From positions 70,671,671 through 70,735,670 of the forward strand of contig NC_079492.1 of the NCBI RefSeq assembly GCF_020520425.1: DNA of 64,000 nt, in the 5' to 3' direction. The number at the start of each line of letters is the position of its first letter. Position 1 is the stretch's first letter. The notes under the pieces are model-generated. The model saw only the letters and a list, made by a program, of their open reading frames with translations. It made no database searches and had not been told where the DNA came from. This DNA comes from Spinacia oleracea. Lineage: Eukaryota > Streptophyta > Magnoliopsida > Caryophyllales > Amaranthaceae. Below are positions 10,926 to 21,858 of the stretch, piece after piece. The translations under genes were made by a program, and so were the position numbers.

Positions 10926-13900
10926 TGTTCAACCCCAATGTTTTACAACCATGGGCCTCAAACCCATCTTTAAAACAGTTCATGGAATTCAAAGCTATGA
11001 TTGATTTCCATTGCTACAATGTGAGTGTTGCTTCTCACTTGTTGCATAGGTTTAGTTATCATGCTTTGCCAATCTTAATATCCTTTTCATCGAATGTCTT
11101 TTCGAGATAGGATGATAAGATCTTTTGAGTGTGTTTAGTTTGTGATCTATTCTTTCTAGCTACAAGAGTGGTTCTACGCATTTTGCAATGAAGAACCATC
11201 AAGTCAGCAGACATGTGATCTACCCAAGTTCAATGAAGAACTTCTTTAACATAAACAACCATGTTTAATTGCTTCTTAGGCAATAAGTACTTTTACTTCA
11301 ACTAAATAGGTTGCTAGTGATGCTTTGTTTGGATTTACTTATCCAAGCAGTTCACAGATATGTGGAAGACTTTCCAGCTGTATCTTAGAACATAGAAATT
11401 AATATTTTAATTTCCCACGCAACAACTCATGGTCTCCAATCCATGTTGCCATTTCAAAACACGATGCTCTATAGCTCGTCCTTGCCAATGGTTAACTCCA
11501 AAGGGATCATGCTTGATCCTTTGACAGTGTTTATGCGTGTCGCATCAATATTTAGCATATCTTTATTTCCTTGAATCAAGAACTATTCCTGTGTACCTTT
11601 TCAAGTACCATAAGTTTTTCTTGATCTCAATCTAGTTGATCTTTACTTAGATCAATAGAGATTGGTATATGTTCGTCATGCCCAAAGTCATACGATACAT
11701 TTTTGGCGATCCTCATATTATATCATACATGATTAATTCTTTTGCAGAATATATAATTCCCAATTAAATTCTATTCATGTAACTTTAGCTCATCTAGTTT
11801 CAACTAAATCCAGCTAAATTCTTTGACATATAATATAGGTTAAGAATCTCACTTAGATTCTTTGATGTTTACTTAGTAAATGCTTATACATAGTTCAAAC
11901 ATTCTTTACTTAGATTTATTCACATGGGTCGAATATCTCCAATGGAGTCTTTCGTGTTTGATTTAGTAAATGCCATTACTTAATCTAAAACAATATTATA
12001 AGATCTTTGTAAATAGATCTTAATACCCAGTATGTACTAAGTTTCGTCATGGTACATCATTGATGAATAATTTCAAATCTAAGTCATTAGAATTTGAATG
12101 TTATTTCACAATAGAGAGATATGTGTGTGATACACATAGGACCAACTAAGTTTTATGTACTCCCACTAAACTTTTTATATACCTATAAGAATCATGTACA
12201 TTTTATGAAACTAAAATACTTATTAGCTTCACTAAAATATATCTATAAGAATCATGTACATTTTATGAAACTAAAATACTTATTAGCTTCACTAAAATAA
12301 ATTTCTAATTCCCAATTGCTTGCTTAAATCTGTACTTAGATTTCATAAGCTAGCTTTCCTTTTCAAGCATTTATTTGGATCCACAAATCCTATGACATAC
12401 CATGTACATAGTTTATTCCAATATTTGATTGAGGAATTGTTTTGTCATCCAATTTCCATATGTACCAATATGCAATCATTGCTTGATTTATAGACTTGAG
12501 CATTACGATTATGCATGAGGTTTCAACACAATCCACGCCGTGAATTTGCTTTTAACCTTTAGCAACTAATCTAGCTTTGTGTGTGAACACAATTTCATGT
12601 TTGATGGTTTTTATCCTTAAAACAAACTTGCAACCAATAGGTGTGAAACTATTCTTGCAAATCAACAAAATTTCAATTTTGTCATCAAAACATTGAGTAT
12701 GTTTTATGGCCTTTAACCATTTAAAACATTTGAGTCTATAAATGGCCTCTAACCATTTTAGGGAATCTCGGTTTCGTCATAGCTTTCTTACAGGTCACAA
12801 ACTCATCAATATACATGATAATAGTTTGACTGCAAGTTGTAGGTTTCTTCACTATCTAATAGAAGAATCGCATAGCTTCAGTGACCTGAACTCCATGTTT
12901 CTTCACTATCTAATAGAAGAATCTCATAGTTTCAGTGATTTGAACTCTATGCCTACTTGGGTATAGAACATCAAACAATAGAATATCAATAGCCACTTGA
13001 AAGTCCTTTGAATATTCTTTTCTCCTTGAAGCACTTGTAAAGTCTTCTAAGAGATGTCTATTCTTTAAAGCCACTTCTAAAGTCCTTAAAGAATAAGTGT
13101 TCGTCTTTTCTGAAGAACTTCGAAAAGCCTCCGGAGTGTCCGTTTATGTTTGTTGTTCTCCTTGAAGACTTTCGAGGTCTATTTTCTCCCACTTGTCATT
13201 TTGAAAACGAATCTCCAAAAGGACATTATTTCGAGCAAACAAACATTATGTTCTCAAAATTCGTGGTAGAAACAATACCCGTGTGTCTCATTTGAATAAA
13301 TCACAATGAAACATATATCTATACTTGGGCCTTAATTTGTCGAATAACAAACACTAAGCTCCCACTGAGTTTAGGAACTCTTTAGATATATATTATGAAA
13401 AGATATTCTGAATTTACTTTTCAATAGTTTTGACGAATTTGGTTTAGTTTGGTGGTAGTTGAGCATTTTATTTTAGAAATTATAGGAAAAGTCTTTATGA
13501 TTCATCATTGATCGAATCAAGTACTAATTGACTTCGATCATTCCAACTTAGATATTCCATATCTTATGGAGCTAGATCGTGAAATTACAACACACAATCA
13601 TAGATGATCATATTTGGTCTTAAAGTAATCATCAACATGATCTAATCTAGATCTTTATGATTTCTTGCCAAGTGGTGATTTTATACTTCTGAATCTTTGA
13701 ATTAGCCAAACAGATTCAAATTTATATCACTTTGAGTAAATAAATCCATATTAACTCAAATCCAGGTGAAATAATAAAGTCATAAAATCTTTCTTTAGCT
13801 TTGAACTCTATTGTCTAGGCGTTCTAACAATAGTTCATATCTTTTGTTACTTTCAACAAGTAAGACTAGCTTGTCTTGAATGATCTAGAAATCAATCAAC

Positions 13901-15060
13901 TTTCAAAAGTCCATCGAAATAGAGCTTGTGAATGTTAACTTGTTGATATGGTCTTAGCAACAATGCCAAAGATTAGTGGAACTCAAATCAAGAGATTGAT
14001 TTGAACCCAGTAAAGTTTTTATTGTTAAAGAGTTGTTTGTTTTAATCAAGCATATTGACTCAACCCGTAATTGACCATTTCATTCAAATAAACAAACAAA
14101 CATTGTTTTTGTTTTTTCTTGAATGTGAGTCTTTCTGTGTTTGAAAACAGAAATTTAGGTATGCTGATTATGGAACAAAATAGCCATTAAGTTCCAGCCT
14201 TTGAAAGGACTTAAAACAAACTAGATGACCCTACAACTAATGTAGCATTGCCATGCTTCATTTCCCACTTGTAGGCCATTAGTGTAGCCTAGATTCCATT
14301 GTTTGAGTTATTACCGAAGTAAGAACCTCAAGCGGTATATGATACCAAGGAAGTTTGATTGCTAGGTCACTACTCTTTAAACATAAACTTATAGGTAGAA
14401 ACGGAATCGTAAATTCCTTTCATTTGTTCCTTGTTTTCCTATTTCTTGTACCCTTTCTTATATTCTTAAGAATTGAATTCTTTAGTGTTGACTTTTATAC
14501 TTTGTTTAGACATGTCCAATGTCACTCCAACAAGGTTCTTACCATTTAATTTATGTTGAATATTCTGTTTCAACTAGATGATCTTACCAGAAGCTTCTAA
14601 AGTTCTCTAAGCATCGATCTATTCGAATGTCTAGGGACTAGACTCATTCGAGAATTAAATGGACAAAGATATTAGGTTGTTAACCATTGGTAAGGCTGAG
14701 CGTTTAAACTCAATGATTTATGATCTCAAAACTACATTGTATTTTGAATTCACAAGCACCAATCGGTTTGCCATTCGACTTTGATACTCGAAAACAACCA
14801 TAAAAGTCGCTATAAGAAACGTACATTTAAATTGCTCATTTTCTCTCATTTCCGTGAATTGTTCTTGGATTCACTACCAATCGAGGAAATTTACTGTTAC
14901 CTTTCTAAAAGGGTATACTGCAATGCAAGATATTTAATTATAAACAATAATTAAAACATACATTGAAGCATGCAAAGTCTAAACATTTATCATGAGTAAT
15001 AACTTGAAAATTAAAGCAATCATGCAATTTGAACAAGTCATTAGCATTTTATTCGAATTT
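10926..15060 (-). pseudogene. Decayed copia pol core of element B
   Basis: About 4.1 kb, AT-rich, without a long open frame. Read on the minus strand, scattered pieces resemble the family polyprotein: near 13190 the region following the integrase, and around 12450-12660 an RT start resembling ARLVAKGY followed by an IWQ.D.KT pattern. The copy in element C shows the same decay, including a duplicated block of about 55 bp at about 12835-12945. Pol was therefore lost before these copies spread. Nothing here looks translatable. Confidence 0.7.
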
Positions 15061-17666
15061 ATTGTTCCGGCAGGTGTGAATAAAATGATTCCAAGACCCT
15101 AAAAACCATTGAAGAATTAAGCACATAATGTATTTTGACTCAATTCTAAAATCTTTTAGGTAAGCAAAAGCCTTTTGCTAATAGTCTAGAAACTACTCTT
15201 GGTTGATAGGTGCGTCTAAGAACTTATTAGGTAAACCTATCGATTTTGCCACGACATAAAAGGACTCCTTACTTATATCGTTGAGTTTCACCAAAACTAA
15301 CATGTACTCACAATTGTTTGTGTACCTTACCCCTTTAGAATCAATAAGTAACACCTCGCTATGGCGGAAAACTATTACTAAGATTGATGTAAAGGTTATC
15401 CAAGTAAGTGTTATTTCGGCATGGTACCTTTTAACTCAATTTTTAAGTTTGGAACTTAAGGCTCTTACTATGTTGGTTAGATTTTAAGTGAACTAAAATC
15501 CTTAATCGTGCAACATAATCAAGCCACAATCTCATGCATATTTAAGACATATTTAAAAAGAAATAAATAACTTAAAGCATGCATAAGATAAATGTGATCT
15601 AGTATGGCCCGACTTCATCTTGAAGCTTCAACTTCAAAGTCCGTCTTGAAAATGGGTTGGAAACTCCGTCTTGAATTTCACCGTGGGAGGCGCCATTTTT
15701 TTCAAATAGGATCAGCTATAATTAAACTAATTACAACTATTTGATAGTACGCAGACCATATTTGAATTGAAAAAATAAACTTTGGTGCATTAGACCAATT
15801 ACATTCAAATTAATGGTACGCAAACCATATTTTCTATCCTATTTGGGCCATACTAGTCACTTCATAACCTGCAAAATAGTACATATACAATATATACCAT
15901 TCACCCATTCATTATCATGAATGGCCGACATAGCTGGTTAGTAAAACATGTTATGCATCACATAAATATTTGCAGCAGTCAATCAAGGGCACCAATAATC
16001 TACCAATTATTCAGTTCTTATTAATTCTAATCAAGTTGTTTAACCTTAAAGGATTTGTAGACCTAATCAAGAGTTTATGACTAAAGGCTCCCACTTAAAC
16101 CAATAACTTTATATGCTTTACTAATTTTAAACATAAAAATGTATTTCTAGTCTAACCGGAAACATACAAGTTTAATTAAAATTTAAAGCTCATATAAAAT
16201 TATAATTGAATCCATTCAATTTATTTTCAGTTGAATTTAAGAATTTAAATTAATTTAAGGTTTAATTTTAGTAAAATAATTAGTATAAGTAAAAATTTAT
16301 AATAATAATAATATTCAAAATTAAAATCCGAGAAAACAATTTAAATTATTAATTTAAAATTAATTAGAATTATTTCCGAACTGAAAATTTCAAATTAAAA
16401 TTAAAAGGAACCAATTGGGTCAAGACAAGGCCATGGGCTTGCGCCCATACCTCGTCAAGTCCAACAAGCAACAAACCCCTTGTCACTCGATTGATCGTAC
16501 CGCAAAGCTCAAGCAACAACGCACCAATGCGTCAGGCCCAACGAGCCACGCTTGCGCGCAACCCACTCGCCCATCGCCTTGGCGCGCTGCTGGGCAACGC
16601 TTGCTGGACTGGCCAGCCAACGCTGCCCGCGTGCACGTTGTGCTGCGCTTGTCGCTGCCTTGGATGCGTCCTTGGCGTGCTTGCTGGGCGAGGCAACGCA
16701 CATTGTGGCGCAGCATCCATCGCTGCCACGCGTGCTTGCCTTGCTCGCTGCACTGCTCGCCCATCGCCCCACACGCGTAGCACACAGCCCCTAGGCACCC
16801 ATTGCCTTGTGCATTCCACGCTCAATGCTCGCTGCATTCGTACCGCATGGGCGACGAGCTCCCTTGCTCGTCGTCGCATGCCCGCACTATACAATACTCC
16901 TTAAGGGTAACACGTAGCTTCCTTTGCTTTGTGCGTGCAACTTTTATGAGCGAAATATATAAAAATTAAAACTTTTTAATCTAAAATTAATGACAAATTA
17001 ATAAATCATATTAATTTCATAATTTTAGGGCGAAAAATCGAAAATTTATTAATCAATTAATTTCCGATTAACATGGATTCAAATCTAGGTCATAAAAATT
17101 TAAAATTGATCACAAATTAACAATTTTTATGGTGGTTTTTAATCATAGATACCTAATTAAATCATCAATTATTTATGAAAATCAAATCAATTCTAAATTA
17201 TTCGAATTTCAACAAATTAATCATAATTACAAATTAGGTTGTATAATTAACAAGTCTAGGCATTCAAATTTGTTAAACATATACAGTAGGTCAATCAAAA
17301 ATTCAAGATTTATCAACAAGAATCGCAAATATTCAATTTAACATCTTAAATTTACAAACTTTTGCGTTCGAACAACTAAAACCTCCGAAAAGTCATAGTT
17401 AGGCTTCGAATTTGGGAATTCTGGGTTCGGCCGAAAAATAGAGTTTTTGTCAAAATTTTAGAATGCCTTTTACATGCGGAATTGACACAAAAATCACTCG
17501 ATTTGGTTGAGTAACGAATAAACTGCCGAAAAACTACGTACATATAATTAAATAAACGCAATTTGCAATTAATTAACAATTACGAAAATTAATCACCCCT
17601 TTTAATTCTTTGCAAATTTGTAAAATTTAACCATGTCATGCAATTTAGATTATGTAAATAATAAGA
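15061..17666 (-). other. Leader of element B with GC-rich patch at 16480-16900
   Basis: Inverted leader region. Positions 15061-16400 match the AT-rich leader of element A. Positions 16480-16900 are a GC-rich low-complexity patch in the same place as the palindromic repeat of elements A and C but with different sequence. Positions 16950-17660 match 48000-48720 of element C. Reading frames of 80-137 aa in the GC-rich patch occur on both strands and are artefacts. Confidence 0.65.
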
Positions 17667-17680
17667 GGCTCGTGATACCA
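17667..17680 (-). other. Primer-binding site of element B
   Basis: On the minus strand, one base after the 5' LTR, the sequence is TGGTATCACGAGCC. This resembles the common plant initiator-Met tRNA site TGGTATCAGAGC with an extra C. Element C has exactly the same variant. Confidence 0.75.
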
Positions 17681-17681
17681 C

Positions 17682-19091
17682 TGTTAGGTTATGATACATA
17701 TGAAAAACATAAATCATGCGGAAAACCTTAATGCTAAGAAACATATTATTTACACATAATCAGTTAGCATAATTCAGATGCATACACTTTGTAGCGTGCC
17801 CTCCCTAGCTGCGCCCGAACCGAACAAGAACAAGTCTTTAGGACTCCAAGTGTCGTCCCTCCGTAGATAGTCCACAGCACGTCCAGATCCGCCTTAAGAT
17901 TGACCAACCAGAATCGCCCTTAAGGTACTATAATTTTCGGCTAATATGGGCAAGTAATATGACTGATTTTTCTGCAAAAAAATCACAGCTTTTATTATAT
18001 GAATACTTGTTAAAAAATTCGTGTAAAAATTTATGACCCTAGGCATATATTTATAGAACCATGGAAAAGGATTTCGAATCCTGTTAGAATACTAATTAAT
18101 TAATTTGAATCCTTTCAGAACTCTAAATAATTAATTTTATCTTTTAGGATTAGGATTTAATCATAGCACGAATTCCGTTAGCTTTAGGATTTGTATAGCA
18201 CGCACACGAGCACCGCACAAGAATCGCACGCCTGCGCGCATGCCTCGCGGCCCACGCTGAGTGCACAACGCCTAGGCCCAATGCTCGCAGCCCATTGGCT
18301 GAGCACGCGCGCCATGCCTGCTGGGCCTGGCCTTGCGCTGGGCCTGGCGAGGCTTTGGCGTGTGCTGATGCGTGTGGCTTGCTGGGCGACGGCCTGGCTT
18401 CTTGTTGGGCCTTCGTCTTAGCAAGCCTCGTCCGATGCTTATTCGTACGATACGCTTCCGATTAAATTCCCGATTCCGGAATTCATTTCGATAACGAAAA
18501 ATATTTAACATTTCCGATTCCAGAATTAATTTCCGTTTCGAACAAATATTTAATATTTCCGTTTCCCGAATTATTTTCTGATTCCAATAATATTTCCGAT
18601 TCTGACAATATTTCCGTTTCCGGCAATATTTCCGATTCCGGAAATATTTCCATTTCCGATAATATTTTCCGATACGTACCATGTTTCCGTTTCCGGCAAC
18701 ATCTACGACTTGGATAATATTTATATTTCCGATACGATCCATATTTCCGTTTCCAGCAATATCATCGTTTTCGGAGTATTCATTTACTTGCCTTTGACGA
18801 TCTCAGCTCCCACTGAAACCAAGATCCGTCGATTCCGAATATCCATAGATGGAGTATTTAATGCCATTAAATACTTGATCCGTTTACGTACTATTTGTGT
18901 GACCCTACGGGTTCAGTCAAGAGTAAGCTGTGGATTAATATCATTAATTCCACTTGAACTGAAGCAGCCTCTAGCTAGGCATTCAGCTCACTTGATCTCA
19001 CTGAATTATTAACTTGTTTAATTAATACTGAACTGCATTTATTAGACTTAACATTAAATGCATACTTGGACCAAGGGCATTATTTCCTTGA
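17682..19091 (-). repeat. 5' LTR of element B
   Basis: Inverted 1410 bp LTR paired with 8716-10125. The outer terminus on the plus strand reads CCTTGA instead of CCTTCA, so the minus-strand start is TC rather than TG. The minisatellite lies at about 18470-18780 and the GC-rich island at about 18200-18440. Confidence 0.92.
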
Positions 19092-19096
19092 GTCCC
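19092..19096. repeat. Target-site duplication GTCCC, right copy (element B)
   Basis: Second copy of the 5-bp duplication, immediately outside the 5' LTR of element B. It pairs with 8711-8715. Confidence 0.9.
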
Positions 19097-20303
19097 ACTA
19101 CTATTCTTCCCTTCTTCCTTAATAATCCACCCCTGAGCTCGAAAGTAGGATGATTGTTACCCTGTTGTAGTTGTTCTAGAATATCTTTAAAACTATCATA
19201 TGTTAGATAACTGGCCTTAATACAATCTCCCAAATCATAAGAGATTAAAGACATTGTCATATACAAAATTTCTGCTCCGTGTACCCTTGATAATGCATCA
19301 GCAACCACATTCTCCTGTCCACTTCGATACTGAATTTTATAATCAAACCCCGTCAATTTTGAAAGCCAAAATTGTTGGAAAGGAGTTGATATCTTTTGTT
19401 GTAGTAACCATTTCAAACTCTTCTGATGTGTCTTTATGATAAAATGATTACTAGTCAAGTACTGTTCCCATTTTTGCACAGCAAATACTATAGCAAGAAG
19501 TTCCTTCTCGTATATAGATAGTTTCTGCCACCTTGGACCCAAGGTTCTGCTAATAAAAGCTAAAGGATATCCTGCTTGCATCAAAACAACTCCTATTCCC
19601 AAGTTGGAAGCATCAGTCTCTATTAAGCTATGAACTCTTTTGAGAAATCGAGAACTGCCAGAACTAGAGTTGTTACCACAGCCTTCTTCAATGCTTCAAA
19701 GGCACTTTGAGCTTCATTACTCCACACAAACCCTCCTTTCTTCAATAACTCGTGCAGAGGTTTGCAAATGATAGCGTAACCTTGTACAAACTTCTTGTAG
19801 TAACTAGTAAGTCCCAAAAAGCTTTTGAGTTCCTTTACTGTTTTAGGTACCGGCCACTTTACAACGGCCTCCACTCTCTTAGGATCGATTTCAACCCCTG
19901 CAGCTGATATGAAGTGACCAAGGTACTCCACATTTTCCATTGTAAAGCTACATTTGCGTTCCTTCACATACATCTTATTTTGCTTCATGAGCTCAAATAC
20001 TTCATGCAAATGCTCCCAATGTTCCGTTTTGGTTTTGCTGTACACCAAAATGTCATCAAAGAAGACAAGAACACACTTCCTTAGAAGTGGTTTGAGCACT
20101 TTAATTTGTTCATCCAACTTTGAAATGAGGTTGGTGCATTAGTTAAGCCAAAAGGCATAACTAAAAACTCAAAGTGTCCCGTGTGATTTTAAAAGCAGTC
20201 TTAAACACATCATGAGGATGTACCCTTAATTGATGATACCAAGATCTTAGGTCAAGCTTGTTAAACACCGTAGCACCTGCTAGCTCATCTATTAACCAGT
20301 TGC
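19092..20303 (-). pseudogene. Ty3/gypsy reverse transcriptase-RNase H fragment
   Basis: Minus-strand pol of the gypsy chromovirus into which element B inserted. From 20303 downwards: RT fingers and palm ([15 protein letters not shown]), a frame break near 20140-20185, the palm motif VFFDDILVYS (catalytic DD kept), the connection domain, then RNase H (YEKELLAIVFAVQKWEQYL, DALSRVHG). The frame runs to the GTCCC duplication and resumes in the integrase fragment at 8710. Gag and protease are absent, so this copy had lost its front half. Confidence 0.9.
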
Positions 20304-20313
20304 TGCTCATATT

Positions 20314-20484
20314 CCTCTATGGTTCCAGGGTCAACACAATCCTACTGTTTTTCAACCAGAAGCAATAATAGGAAGGAAGGTTGTGAAATTTCACAATCAA
20401 GCTCAAGTGCAGTATTTGATTAAATGGGTAGGGTATTCTGACAGTGAAGGAACTTGGGAGAATGCAGCAGAATTCTTGAAGTGA
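20314..20484 (+). pseudogene. Chromodomain tail of a gypsy integrase, in inverted orientation
   Basis: A plus-strand open segment ending in TGA at 20482-20484. It contains VQYLIKWVGYSDSEGTWE, the core of a chromodomain (aromatic residues and GTWE) as found at the C terminus of plant chromovirus integrases. It lies on the opposite strand from the adjacent RT-RNase H and occupies the place where gag should be. The element has therefore been rearranged: its 3' coding end is inverted next to the 5' primer-binding site, or two elements have recombined. Confidence 0.8.
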
Positions 20485-20546
20485 AAATGCTGGTTTTAAG
20501 CAGAATTTAGAGGAAGAGGAATTCCAACGAAATTGTTGACCAAACC

Positions 20547-20559
20547 GGCTCTGATACCA
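20547..20559 (-). other. Primer-binding site of the gypsy element
   Basis: On the minus strand TGGTATCAGAGCC, the canonical plant initiator-Met tRNA complement, lies one base after the presumed end of the 5' LTR. It supports minus-strand orientation for this element. Confidence 0.7.
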
Positions 20560-20560
20560 A

Positions 20561-20780
20561 TGTTGCAGGATAAAAAAATCCTACATAATCTGATAGAAAC
20601 AAGAGAGAGAAGTGGAGAGAATATAGAGAGAGAGAGAAGAAATTCTTATAAGCTGAATGAATAAAATCTATAAATGAGTTTGTACAACTTATTTATAGCT
20701 CTCTAATTAGTTGATAACAGCTTAACAACTTCTGCTGAAACAGTTATAACATATTTCTGTTATTTCCCGGATCATCTGCA
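20561..20780 (-). repeat. Short 5' LTR of the gypsy element (outer end tentative)
   Basis: On the minus strand the segment begins TGCAGATGATCC and ends CCTGCAACA, with a TATAAATA box at 20690-20697. Length, TG/CA ends and the adjoining primer-binding site fit a small chromovirus LTR. The outer boundary at 20780 is a guess from the CA/TG rule because no second LTR is in the window. Confidence 0.5.
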
Positions 20781-21247
20781 CTTTTCTATGAAGTCGCGCA
20801 GAGGAGAGAGAAAAAAATTGCGATTTTTTTGGGCTTAATTACTCAGTTAGTCTTTTGGAGGGAATTTGGAAAAAAATAATTTTTTTACCCTTAATATTGC
20901 CACGTGTTAGTTATCGATTGACACATGTCACAGTCAACACCTGAAAGTTAGGTCAACTCCCATAATCTGGCCAAAGGTCCTAGTCAACATTTTATTTTAC
21001 AATTAAGGTCCTAAATTGTCATTTTCCTTATAAAAAGTCCTTTCCCACATAAACACTTTTATAAAAGACTAATCTCACTCAAGAGTTTGCATGGGTACCT
21101 CGATGGACAATATCCTTTCTAGTGACTCGAATTCGAGACCTTGGTTGAGGAGCAAGAAGCCGTTAACCACTCGTGCTAAACCTCAATTGGTTGAATTAAA
21201 AAGTTGTGTACTTTTAAAATTACTCCATACCCCGTGGAGGTTTTCTG
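20781..21247. other. Intergenic sequence, no gene seen
   Basis: AT-rich intergenic DNA between the gypsy LTR and a MITE. The 79-codon frame at 21091-21330 has no recognisable content and runs into the MITE. A stretch near 21128-21145 (GACTCGAATTCGAGACC) is a short palindrome resembling a tRNA B box, but not enough to call a SINE. Confidence 0.4.
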
Positions 21248-21564
21248 AATCTATACTGGGTATACCATTAAAATGGTATACTAAGGTCAAAATAGTAACT
21301 TCAGTCGGTATATTAAGGGCTAAATGGTAAGTTCAAGTAAAAAATTGAGTCTGGCCCACGAAAAATAACATTTATCTTTGACTTGTGAGTACCAAACTAT
21401 GTTGTTTGGAACCAAATAAAACTGAAACCACTTTACCAACCTATGTTGTTTGGTGTCGCATGAGAAAATACAACTACTTTTCTTATATCAAACTATGTGA
21501 TTTGGTACTAAATAAAAATGCAGAATATTAGTATACCATTTCAATGGTATACCCAGTATAGATT
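21248..21564. mobile_element. MITE with about 36-bp terminal inverted repeats
   Basis: The left end (AATCTATACTGGGTATACC...) and the inverted right end match over about 36 bp with one difference. Each terminal repeat contains its own palindrome (TATACCATTAAAATGGTATA). The interior is AT-rich and non-coding. The total of about 317 bp fits a DNA-transposon-derived MITE; superfamily and duplication are unclear. It lies about 300-600 bp upstream of the RPN3 start codon. Confidence 0.75.
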
Positions 21565-21709
21565 AAGACTTCCTCTACCCCGTGTTAGTTTTTTCCTAAC
21601 AAAAAGAAGGAAAAGAAGAAAGAAAAAGCCGTTTCAGCTTCATTGAGCAGCTGCTTGCAGAGAAAGAAAGGAACTACTGGAGCAGAAGCGACTAAACTCC
21701 GAAGCTCCA

Positions 21710-21718
21710 AAACCCTAA
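21710..21718 (+). promoter_or_regulatory. Telo-box upstream of RPN3
   Basis: AAACCCTAA lies about 140 bp upstream of the start codon in presumed 5' UTR or proximal promoter. This motif is common near transcription starts of plant housekeeping genes. A likely 5' UTR intron follows: donor after CCGACTCAG near 21748, acceptor TTCGTAACAG ending at 21840. Confidence 0.45.
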
Positions 21719-21858
21719 CAAATTCCCCCAATTTCTACCGACTCAGGTGCATTTTCATCAAATTCAATCGAATATCTTCAAATTCCATTCTATGAAAAAT
21801 ATTTCGTATTGAGTTTTTGCAAATTTATGCTTCGTAACAGTTACAATCGCCGATAAAA

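Larger units (their letters stand above)
8716..19091 (-). mobile_element. Non-autonomous copia-family LTR element B, complete, 10.4 kb
   Basis: Complete minus-strand element with two 1410 bp LTRs (17682-19091 is 5', 8716-10125 is 3'), GTCCC duplications, a primer-binding site next to the 5' LTR and a purine tract next to the 3' LTR. LTRs, leader and 3' spacer match element A, but the internal region has no usable pol. Instead it carries a decayed copia core (about 10900-15050) shared base by base with element C (50690-54770). The terminal dinucleotide of the 5' LTR is mutated (TC instead of TG). By eye the LTRs differ by a few percent, so this copy is older than element C. It is inserted in the pol gene of a gypsy element. 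Confidence 0.93.

Noticed and set aside
16415-16904. Cluster of 80-137 codon frames on both strands
   Set aside because: Same GC-rich low-complexity effect inside element B; no protein-like conservation.
21060-21250. Possible SINE with tRNA-like promoter
   Set aside because: Only a B-box-like palindrome is present; no A box, tail or flanking duplication could be recognised.
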